Of a stretch of 64,000 bases of DNA, positions 1 to 12,000 are shown piece by piece. Made by a program: the position numbers and the translations under genes. Numbering within the stretch: position 1 is the first letter of the stretch; every line of letters starts with the position of its first letter. The notes below the pieces were generated by a model. The model was not told the origin of the DNA. It saw only the letters and a program-made list of their open reading frames with translations, and made no database searches. The stretch comes from an uncultured Bacteroidia bacterium. GTDB taxonomy: Bacteria > Bacteroidota > Bacteroidia > Bacteroidales > F082. Location of the stretch: positions 22,852 to 86,851 of the forward strand of contig CACZZO010000021.1 of assembly GCA_902785755.1 (NCBI GenBank), written 5' to 3'.

Positions 1-3000
1 GTTCTGGTCGCCGTGCAGGGTCTCGGCATGAAGGACGCGACCCAACACATCAACCACTTCGAGGCGGCCCTTGCCGTTCACCACCCACGAGCTGCCGTCG
101 AAGAAGGCGAAGTTGATGTCCTCTGTGTGCTCTTCCACGTCGGTCACGTCGAACACGATGAGGAAGCGCGAGAGGTAGTCTTGCTTCGAAGCCTCAAACG
201 AGTAGCTGTCGTTGCGGAGCATGTCGTACTGTATGCCCGTCATGTTATCGATCAGGTAGAGGCTGCGGAAGTCGCCGTTCTGCAAGTTCCAGCGGAAGGT
301 ATAAGGCTTTTTCTCCTTCTCAAACGACTGGAAGCGCACCGGCACTTGCTTGGTACCCTCCTTGGCGAAGAAGGCGCCATAGTCGTCGTCGCCGTGGTGG
401 GCGAAGACGAGGTGGTTGCCGTTGCGCAACGACTTCGACTTTATGCCACCGCCGTTTTCGGGACGGTTGAACTCCACCACAAGCACATCACCCTTGTCTT
501 CCCAATCGTAGGCGAACAGGTTCACCAACGGATAGGCGGGCAGCTCCTCGCGGAAGCCTGCATTCTCGACATCCTTGCGGGTCACGGTCATAGACGGTGT
601 GAAAGTCAGCGTTTTTAATGGAGAATCGTTATCTTCAGGTTTATATTGGACGAAGAAGCCTTGGTGCGGATGGATATACCGTGAAGCATAACAGCCGCCT
701 GTTGATCCACCATCAGGATAAATCAAGTAGTCGACATGTCTCTTAGCGGCTGTATCAGCGTCATAAACATAGTAACTGTTGAAATCGTTCACTTGACCAA
801 AACCATTCTCATCAGTTCCTACAAAGTCCAAATAAGCGTGATATGGGTTGCCGATGAGGTTGTTGCCGAAATACAACGGACCAACGCCCCATGCACCAGA
901 ATTGCGAGAACTGTTCACCACCACGAATGTCACTTCTCCATTGTTCAAATTGCCATGCGACTGCAAGTAAGTATCCTCTTGGATGGACAACTGGTAGCCT
1001 TTGCCCGGTATGAGTTCTACCTCATTGATATTCTTATTCTGATCCGAACCAGGGACAGCATAGTAATCGATGTGAGGATGGTCGTGTCCTGAATCGTAGT
1101 CATAATGCCAGTGGCTTGGGCCATTGCGCTTGAAGTTGATCCACTGCCAATCGGGTTCGTACCAGCAATAGAAATCGTAAGGATAGGCGTATTCTCCTAT
1201 GGAGCGATTGTTGGGATTTGTACTCGGGAAATAGCCGTCATGCTCCGATGCCGGATAGAACTGGAAGGCTGGAAGTTCTAAAACATCACCCCATTGGTTG
1301 GGAAAATCTGGCGAATTACCCCAATGGTTGTAAACATATTTTGGGTTATTCTCATTCCAAACATTTTGGTTGGCTCCCTGATCAATCGAGTCAACTGAAT
1401 AATCAATTCCCAAAGGAGCATTGCTCAACGGCGTGCTGAACATGTGCCAGTCGCGGCGCAGTGGATTTCCATAGGCATCCATCGCACTGCGCGAGGTGTT
1501 ATCGAAGGTGACACCGACATAGGTGTTGTCAGAACTACCTAACTTGCCGGGTTTCAGTATGGCTGCGTGCTCATAGATGGCTACCTTGGTGGCATTCACC
1601 TGAACATCTTTTAAGTCTTCTAAAATGTCGCCATAGACCAAAACATCCTCCGTGCGTCCGAGCATGGTGCTAAGCTCTTTTTCAGAACCGTCGCGCACCG
1701 TGCCGCCGTATTGCAAGGCAACACCTTGTTTGAAGGTAGCCAAGCTACGGAAGTCGCCTTGGCCTTCTTCTCCAGTTCCGTCGTAGTTGCACAACATCAA
1801 CACGGGCAAGTCGCCGTTGATGCTATGCAAGGTCGGGCGCGTCCAGTGGGCATACTTTTGAGTAGTCTTGTTCGTCTTGTCCACCCAATGGTTCAAAAGA
1901 CGGAACATGGCCGTGTCAGCATCCAACACCTTGTTGTCTGAGTACATGTAACCATACGTGTCGGTGTTGAAAACAGGCGTGAAGTTCTTGTTAAAGCTGC
2001 CACTGTTAGCGAAGGTATAACCACTCTGGACATAGCAACTGTCAATGCTGCCACTTCTCTGCTCCTTCACGAGGCCGTCGAAGTTATCACTTGCGGTTGT
2101 ACCACGCAAGGCCACATAACAGTTCCTCACTTTCGTACCTCCATTGGTGCCTAACAGACCACCACCTTGTCCTCCGTTTTTGAAGACAAATTTTGCGTTG
2201 ACAAACGAGTTGTTGACCGAGCCGCCTGAAGACTTACCCACCAAGCCGCCCGCCATGGACGAAGTGCCTTTAATGGTCATTTCAGGCATGGCCATCGAAG
2301 AATGGATTTCGCCCGAAACAAGCTCACCCACCAAGCCACCCGCATACGCTGTGTAAGTGTCGCAACTTCTGATGGTGATAGCGGCCTCGCTGTTGGAAAC
2401 CACTGACGTGCCTTCAAGATAGCCTGCCAAGCCACCGATGTTGTATACTGTGCGGGGATCCTCCCTTTGAATGATAATTGATATGCTATCTGGCACAATC
2501 ACGCTCCTCACCACGAAAGTGCGATCGATTCTGCCATTGTAGACATCGCCGAACAAGCCATAGTTGCTGCGTTGGTAGCGGCGGTCGGTCTTGCTTAGGA
2601 ATTCTATGGCGAGGCTGTCGATGAGATGACCTCGGCCATCAAAAGTACCACTGAATTTCTTGTTATTTACATCGCCAATCTCGCTACCAACCGGCACCCA
2701 AACATATTGTTTCAGGTTGAGGTCTTGGGCAAGTGAAATGGTCTTGCCACTGAAATTAGTGAGGGGTGCGCCATTAAGATCTGTAGTTTGGCTGATGAGC
2801 CATGCCAGACCTTCCTCCGACGAAATGGTGATGTTGTCATCGTTGTCACCACTCGCAACATAGCCAGAAGGCTGTGTCCTCACCACATTGCCCCATGTCC
2901 AGCCGAAGTACACTGACGAACCATCACCCTGGTAACTACCCATGCTGGTGTAAGGCTCAAGATAATAGGTGTCTTTGTCGCCGTTGGAGAAGAACCAGTT

Positions 3001-6000
3001 TTGGTCGTCGCGGAAGTTGTTGTTGGTCCAAGCAGCTTTGGCATCCAATACCGCAAAACTCGTATTGCTACCTAAACGCACACCCTTCGCCACAGGTGAC
3101 AAGGTGTTGTCCCAAAAATACTTATCCGTGTTGCGGTTCGGGCTGGTCACGCCGATAACCGCTGTGGGATCCAACTGGTTAGTGATTTCGATGTGTTTTT
3201 GGAAGGTGGGCAGATAGACATTGCTCTCAATGGAGCCGTTGCCTTTCTTCTGCTTGTTGCCCGTGATGGTCACGATGCCCTCCACCTGAACGTTGGCCGA
3301 AGCATCAGGAGCCACATACACACCGCCACCGTTAATCACCGAGTTGTCGAAATCGGGATTCACGTAGAAGTTGTAGTTGGGAGCTTCTGCCGTGCCAACA
3401 TTGGCCGAAGCATCATGGTTGTTGTAGCCACGCTTCAGTTCGGTATTCCCCTTCATCTGCAGCGTACCCTTGTTGACCGTTGCCAACGGGTCGGTAGTGT
3501 TATTGTCATGATAAGTAGAAGGAACATTGACGTTGATTTCGTGTTCCTGGATTTCTGCAGGATTGGTAACGCCATACAAGCCATCGATCATCACACTATC
3601 CAGCACCAAGGTCTTGTTTGTCATGATTTGGTCAGATTCGAGGCTCAGCATTGTGCCATACCATGGGCCAGGGCCTTTGGTGGTGCCTGCTGTTCCACTA
3701 GGACCATGGTCATAATAACCGTTGCTCATCTCGTGTCCGCCAGGATAGCGGTAGATTCTCAATGGCAGCGTGCTATGTGAAGCATTGGGCTTGAGGGTGC
3801 AAGAGGTACCACCAGCAAGTTCCTTGACCGCCGAGACAGGGCCAACCACATAGATGATGTCAGTCTCTGAATTAAAACTCAAATCTCCCAAAGTCTTGTC
3901 TCCCATAATACTATACACCCCATCCTCTGGATCTGGATTGTCATCGCCTACGATGGTCAACTTAGGCATGTCGGGGTAGCGGCCTCCTTTGTTAGAGGCA
4001 GTGATTCTGTTGTCGCCCCATCCACCATCATCAATTCCTTTGCGGCGACCATCCACATACCATTTATTACCATTGAACTCAGGGATAAACCATCCTCTAC
4101 ATTCACCCAAGACGGGATCCGTGATGATGTTGGTGTAGGGATATTGCTTCGTCATTGTGTAATCCTCACCATTGTCGGTGAAGAAGTTATAGGGCGAATA
4201 ATAGCTCGCGAAACCGCCATCAGCCTTGTTGGCATCTTTTGCCGAGGCCACCTTTTGGCGTGCGTAGGCGAAGCTCTCGGTGCCACGCGGCTTATAGGGG
4301 CTGCTCATGCGGAAGAAGCCTTGCAACTCACCGTACTGGTTCTCGCTGCCAATATGGTAGCGCACAAAGAGCTGCGACAAGCCATTGAATAGGATTACGT
4401 TTTCCTCAGTGGCGCGGTCGAGAGGCACGAGAGGCTCTGTTCCTTCATTTTCATTGTAGTACAAGTTGACATCGAGGCCTATATCCTCACGAGTGTCTTT
4501 CACACCAATCCATGTGTAGTCGAGTTTGGGCAAGAAGAACTTATTATAGATGCTCTCATCCAACCTCACACTGCGCAAGACCTTCACCGAGTCGATGTAG
4601 GCAGGAACGATGTGGGCCGGGTCGGCAGCATTGCCCAATACGATGGAAGATCCATTGCTCACCACCATCGAGGTGTCGACCTGATAGACACCGTAATAGG
4701 TATTAGGCAGTCCATCAAGGTTACTAATGTCGCGGGCGCCAGTGAGGGCAATGTTGGCTTTGTCCAAGAAGAGATTACCCACACGTTGGATGGTGGTAAA
4801 GGTGCGCGTGACGGAAACCAACGAGTCGCTGGTTGAATTTTTTCCGCCACTTGGCGCATCGTACATATCGCGTTCGCCATAATTGCGGATAACGATGTCG
4901 CGGCCAGCAGCACCCGACTCGCAGTTGGTGCCGCTGCCGAACAAACCGCCTCTGATAATCATCTCTGGGTCGCTGCCCGTGGTACCCGTCTTATAGCCGT
5001 CACCATCAATATAGACACTGCAATAGCCAGTGATGTCGAATGTACGCCAAGGCTGGGGGCTTTGTGAGCCTGAGAAGTTGGATCCACCATAGACACTGCC
5101 CTTGATGTCGAGCGGAGCCACAATTGGATTTGTTGGTTTGAGGCTGTCGGCATTTCCCACCAAGGCAGAGAAGTGATCGATGGCGTTCTTGCCGATCAAG
5201 ACACCCACCGAGCCTTTCACCTCGCCTTGGTAGCCTGCGCCATACACGTTGCCCTGTACGGTACCGCCACTCAAGTTGATGAAGGAGGCCCAAGCCTTGT
5301 CGTTGGCGGGGTCGCCGTCGATGCCTTGGTAGCTGCAACCGTACACATTGCCTTCGACAGTGCCGCCCCACATGTTGACCCAACGCGGAGCCTTGTTAGG
5401 ACGCTGTGTAGGAATCTCACGGCTACCGCCAAACACGCTGCCATGTACCAAGCCGCCCGACACATTGACCACTTTGTACTGTTGCACCACGCTTTGGCTA
5501 CCTCCGCCATACACATTGTTCCAAATGATGGGCGAATAGTTGATTTCGTTGTAGGTCGAATTCTTGATGTTGACGGTGGTGTAACCATACACCTCACCTG
5601 CCGTTTGACTTTCGCCATTGAGCAGCAGACCGCGTCCGCCACCATACACATTGCCATCGAGAGGCTGGTTGACGACGTCAGATGCATCGCCGATGATACC
5701 ACCTTCGATATCTACAAGAGTGTTTTTTCTCACATGGCCGTCCTCGCCACCGCCAAACACCGAGCCGTAAATCTGAGCCGTCTGGCCAATGGTCACATGG
5801 GTGTTTTTGACAAATGCCAAATGTACATACTCACCGCCCACGTCGCCGTGGCTCGAGCCGAACACATTGCCGAAATTCTCATTTTCGTGAACTGTGCCAA
5901 CTGTGCCGCCTGTGATGGTGACAGAAGCCAAGCCAGTAAGGTAGTTTCCACCAGTAGGTTCCTCTTCGGGGTCGCCCACCGAAGCCAAATTGCCACCGCC

Positions 6001-9000
6001 ATACACATTGCGGACGATGTGGCCGCCGTAGATATTGACGTTGGTGTTGCCCTGCACCCAGCCTGCAGTTACGCTGTAATGCTGCTGACCACCTTGTTCA
6101 TAAGTGTCCACACCGCGTCCGCCGCCATACACATTGCCGTGGTAGGGGTCGTTGCAGGGTTCAAGATTGCCGAAATGATGACCGCCAATTTGGCCGCCAT
6201 GGATGTTGACGTAGGTGTCTTGCAACACGTGGCCATCCTCGCCCGAGCCGAACACCGAGCCTTCAATCCAGGTCTGCTTGTCTGATTGTTGCCAGATGTT
6301 CACCTCGGTTTGCTTCACCTTTGCCATATTGGGGAAATCGGATTCAGGTGGACCAGCATCACCCCTGCCGCCGCCATACACGTTGCCGCCGAGGTCGTGT
6401 TCGTCAACCGCCGTATGGCCTATTTCAATGTTGCTTTGCTGATCGGCACTTCCGATGGTGACATAGGTGTAGCCGTATGTATTCTCGCCATCATCATCAT
6501 CTGGCCTCATTTGGCCATAATGTGGGTTTATCTCTTGACCGACGACAAACTTATCCACAAGATAAGTGCCCACCGAACCACGGTTGCCGCCGCCATAGAC
6601 AGAGTTGTGTATGGTGCCACCCGTCACCGTCAGGTAGACATTGCCGCTCACGGAGCCTGCGGTCAAGGCCAAGGTGGTGGTACCACGACCAGAGCCGAAC
6701 ACGTTACCGTCGAAGGGGGTGAAGCCACCGCAACCGATGATGGTAGGCGTATTCGGGTCGGTCTCGCTAATTCTGAGGTTGACGTCGCCCATGACGTGGC
6801 CGTCCTCGCCTCCGCCGAAAACACTGCCGTAGATACGGCCACCGCTAACGGCCACATCGGAAGACCAAACGTTGGTCCAAGTGTTGAAGTAAAGGCGCGG
6901 GTCGCCCTTGCCCGAGCCATAGAGGTAGCCCGGAACGGGAAGATTCGTAATCTGGTCTGAGGTGCGCGGCACGCCTATGGTGCCGTCGGACATAACGATA
7001 GTGGACTGACCGCCTGAAATATGGTATTCGCCATGAATTGTTTCATTATACCCGTACCCTCCAATATTGGTGGTCTCGCAACCGCCGTAGAGGCAAGAAA
7101 GGATGTGGCCGCCCGTGACTTCCACGCGGGTGTTGCCCCACACCTGCCCTGCCGTGCGCAGCCATTGGCTGTTGCCTTCGCCGTCAACCCCGTATGGATA
7201 GTAGCCAGAGCCACCGCCAAACACATTACCGTAGAAGGTAGCACCATCAAGGCCTGGTTTGGGTTTATGGGTCTCGGAGTCAAGGATATTGATGTCGTAG
7301 GGTAAGCCATTCTCGACATAGCCCCAATGGGCTGTCGGGGCCAAGGTAGCACTATTGGCCCACTCATCATCGGTATAAGGCCTGTTGTGGCCTTCGGCAT
7401 CCACGATGCCTTCGCCAGCGCCGATTTGTCCGCCTTGGATTTTCACCCAAGTGCTGTCCAACACCTGGCCGTTTTCGGCGCCGCCATACACCGAGCCAAG
7501 CACGAAGGCATTATTTGAGATTTCCACCTCAGTAGTGACCGCGGAGGCCATCAGTTCAATGAGACGGTTCTCTTCTAAATCAATGATAGGAGAATTGGTA
7601 AGTTCTTCCACCCAGCCTTCGCAACCGCCAAACACATGGCCCCAGTCATCGGGATAGCCCGAATCGGTAATCATCTGCATGTTGTCCATGCCGATGGTGC
7701 CGCCGCTGACGGTCACCTTGGTATGCCCCGTTGACTTGACAAAGGCGATTTCGCTCACGTCATCACCCTCTTGTTTCCAAGTGAAATTGCCCACATTGCT
7801 CAATTCACTACCGCCATACACGTTGCCGTAAATACGGGCTGTGCCTGAAATTTCAACCTCGGTTTCCTTGACCAAAGAAACAAGCAAGGCCGATGATATG
7901 TGATGGTCTTCAATGCCAGTCTTGCTACCCTTGCCACCACCATACACGTCGCCGATGCTAAACTCGCTATCCTTCATGTGAGCAAGATTGCCCACCGTGC
8001 CGCCCGAAATCTTCACGGAGGTACGACCGTATGTATTATCGTTAGTGTTATCAGGCAAGGCTTGATAAGTATTGGATCCAGTAGAAATCACATCGACGCT
8101 GAAACCAGTTAGTCCGTTACGACCGCCGCCGTAAACCGAGCCTAAGACATTGCCACCCATCATCTCCACGGAGGTGTTGCCACCAACGCGACCTGCCGCG
8201 TAGGTCAACAGCAGTAAGTTACGTCCGCCGCCGAAAACGTTGCCATCCAACGACGTGACGCCTTCGGTGCCGATGGTGCCGCTCAACAGCTTGACATGGG
8301 TATCGCCCAACGTGTGGGCATCGGAGCCGCCGCCGAAGATAGAGCCGAAAACACGACCGTTTTCTCCAAGTGAGACCGTAACTTCCGTGCTATTAAGGTT
8401 ACAATATTTCTTGCGGAGATTGTCGGGGTCGTTGCCGATACCCTTGCCACCGCCAAACACGGAGGCGTTCAGGCCTGTCCAATCAAACGGGCCAATGACA
8501 GCCGAGCCACCAATGGTGACCGTGGCCTTACCTGTGTTGGTTGTAGGAGCAAAACTGTTATCCCACTCACCCACCGAGGCCATATCGCCGCCGCCAAACA
8601 CGTTGCCACGGACGGCACCGCCCGTGATTTCAACAGTAGTATTACCGTAGACACGGCCCCCTAACAAGAAAACGGAGTCCACCTTCCGCTGATATTCAGG
8701 ACTGAGATTGGATGGATCCATGTGAAAGTGCCGGTAGGCATCAGCGCCATAGCTGCCGCCATAGACACTGCCGTAGCTATACGTGGAATCGGATTCGACA
8801 AAAACCCAATTATCATCCACATACTTCAGAGTATCACAGACAATCTCTTCCTTTCCAATAGTGCCACCAGTAACAGTCACCTTGGTATCACCCCAAATGG
8901 CACCTTGCTCTGAACCGCCAAAGACCGAGCCGAGGATTTGACCGCCGGAAGTTCCATTATTCATGCCAATAGAGACTGTTGTCTTGCCGCAGTGACCATG

Positions 9001-12000
9001 CTCAAGTCCTACAACATGATACATATCATTATTGTCTTTATACACTTGCACATTACCTTGACCACCGCCAAACACGTTACCCGTGCGGGTGTGGCTAATC
9101 ATTCTCATACCATTAATGGTATCATATTGCGTCTTTTGATAATCAGGGTCATATAAGCCGAACTCATGCGCTGTACCAATTTTTGGAGAGCCGATGATGT
9201 TCACCCCAGAAGCGCTGGTGCCTATCGCATATCCTACACCATACCCTATCCAATAACCGACATTCGCCATTTGGCCGCCGCCGAAGACGGAACCATAGAT
9301 GTCAGGATCGCCAGAGATGTTGACGATAGACTTGGCCACACGACCGAAATCGTCTTCGACATACTCATCCAAATCGCCACGACCACCGCCATACACGTTG
9401 CCTGCAGCCCGGTCGCTCCTCAACAAGTCGTCGCCATTATTGGCGAGATTGCCTATTGTGCCTCCACTGACCTCAACCTTTGACAAGCCGTGATGAATGG
9501 AATCGTACACAGCTCCTTGAACGAAGGAAGTCATCCAGCCGTCCTCGTCCACGCCGACGAGACCGACTTGTCCGCCGCCATATATATTGCCCAACACCTT
9601 GCCTTGCGACATGGTGACATGGGTATTGCCACCCACACGACCGACAGGGAATTTTCTTCCTTCGGTATCGAAATAATCCACATTACCCATGCCACCGCCA
9701 AACACGAGGCCGTCGTAACCCGAGAATCCCGTGGTGCCGATGAGGGTGCTCTTGCCTTGTTCCTGACCAATGACCACCAGAGTGCTATCCAAGACGTGGC
9801 CTTCCCTACTGCCGCCGAAAACGGTGCCGAAAACGGTGCCGCCTGTGAGGTACACCTGGGTTTTCTTCACGTTGGTCATGGTGTTGAACATGTTGCGGGG
9901 GTCGCCCATGCCTGCGCCGTAGATGTTGCCGCTGAGCGGATTTGCCGCAATCTGCACGGCAGTGCGCGGTATGCCAACGGTGCCTCCGTTCATCTTGACG
10001 GTGCTTTTGCCCTTCACGTCGGTGGTCTCATTGCCGCCATAGACGGCTGTGAGGATGTGACCTCCCGTGATTTCCACACGAGTGTTGCCGTTCACCTGAC
10101 CGGCCGTGCGACGCCACACGCCTGCCTTGATGGGATAGTAGCCCGAACCGCCGCCAAACACGTTGCCGAAGAACGAGTGGCCGTTGGTGCCAACCAAGGC
10201 ACCGCCTTGCGAGTTGTAGCCCGGTTCATCGGCGAAGATGTCGTAGAGGTGGTTGGTCGAGTATTCCCAAGCATCGCACTCGTGGAAAATGCCGTTAAGC
10301 GAGCCACTTGTGCCAAGCGCAGTTTCAATGGAGCCGTTGTTGATGGCTGTGATGGCAGTTGTCCATGTGTCTTCTTCATAAATGGGATCAAAATGATGGG
10401 TATTCCCGGTTTTGTAATGCCCAGTACCAATCTGTCCGCCTGCAATCTCGACAAAGGTGCTGTCCAACACCAGGCCGTTTTCGGCGCCGCCATACACGGA
10501 AGCCGTGACCACGGGCCTGATGGTGTTCTCGCCTGAAGTGGTGTTGCTGATTTGCAAATGGGTGCAATTGACCACGCCCAAGGCAATGGCTTTGGGATAA
10601 GTGATGGAGTCGGCCACGCCTTGTCCACCGCAGAAGATCCAGCCACGGTCGTCGTCGTCGGGGTTGTGGTTGGTCCAAGGCATCAACGAGCCATTGAGAC
10701 CCACTGAACCGCCGCTCATTTTCACCGTTGTTAAGCCAGTGCCTTCTTCACATTCGGTCGGGACTTTCACGGTTGCAATGATTTCACTTTCCGGATCATT
10801 GGGGTCAGCGAGATAATTCACTGAGATGGCTGTTGCATCCACGAAAGTACCCACCGAGCCCATCTGGCCGCCGCCGTAAACACTGCGCTTGACGGTGCCG
10901 CCCCTCATGTCGACGGTGGCGTTGCCTTTCACCAAACCGGCAATCTCTTCTGTTTCTATGCCCATGCCGCCGCCAAAGACGGAGCCTTCGACGGAACCAC
11001 CAATCATGTTTACATTGGTTTCTTGCTTCACCTGTCCGTAGGAGCCGCCACCATACACATTGCCCAACACCTTGTCAGTTTCATTGCCTATTTCGACATT
11101 CACCACGGCATTGCTGGCAGAGGCATACTGCGTCAAAGGAGCATGTTCGTCGATGATACCACGGCCTGCGCCGTAAACGTGGCCGCCGTAGAGAGACCCT
11201 GCTGCCGCACCACTACTCACGACCTCGCCGATGGCACCGCCATAGATGTTCACCGTACAGGTCGAAATGCCGGGATCATAGTCTGTTGTTGGAAGCGGAC
11301 CCACAGTGGCCATTGAACCGCCACCATACACATTGCGGTGGATGGTGCCGCCGTTGACGGTCACGTTGGTGTTCAAAGTGACCGAACCTGCAGAGCTGCA
11401 ATAGTCGTTAGAGCCGGCAATCTTGTCGATACCACGACCTGCACCGTACACGTTGCCGCGATAAACCCATTTAATAAGACTATCTGCTTCTGGGTATGTG
11501 GCAGGAGCAGTATATGCCACACCGATTTCACCTTTGTCGACGGTGACATTGGTGTTCCAGCGCACGTGACCGTTTTCGCCACCGCCGAATACCGAACCGT
11601 AGATTCGGGGTTCAGTCTCCTCATCGGGATCGCCAATGTTGACCACGGTCTCGTTGGAATAGCCGAGGAAGAAGTCGCGGCTGTAGTCGTAGCGTGCCGT
11701 ACCCTCTGGATTGTCGACAGTAGCGAAAGTAGTGCCCTTCGACGAGCCGAAAACAAAACCGTTATTGTAGCCATCGCCCGGATAGCCAGTAGTGCCAATG
11801 GTGCCGCCGTTGACGGTGACGGTGCAGATGCCGCTGTTCTCGTAAGGTTCGGGCAAGGCTGATACATTAGTCAACTCGCCATAGCCCATGTAACTGCCCT
11901 TGCCCACCGAGGCCAAGTTGCCGCCGCCATACACATTGTGCAGCACTTGGCCACCATTGATGACGACCTCAGTATTGCCGTAAACCTTGCCGGAGGTGAT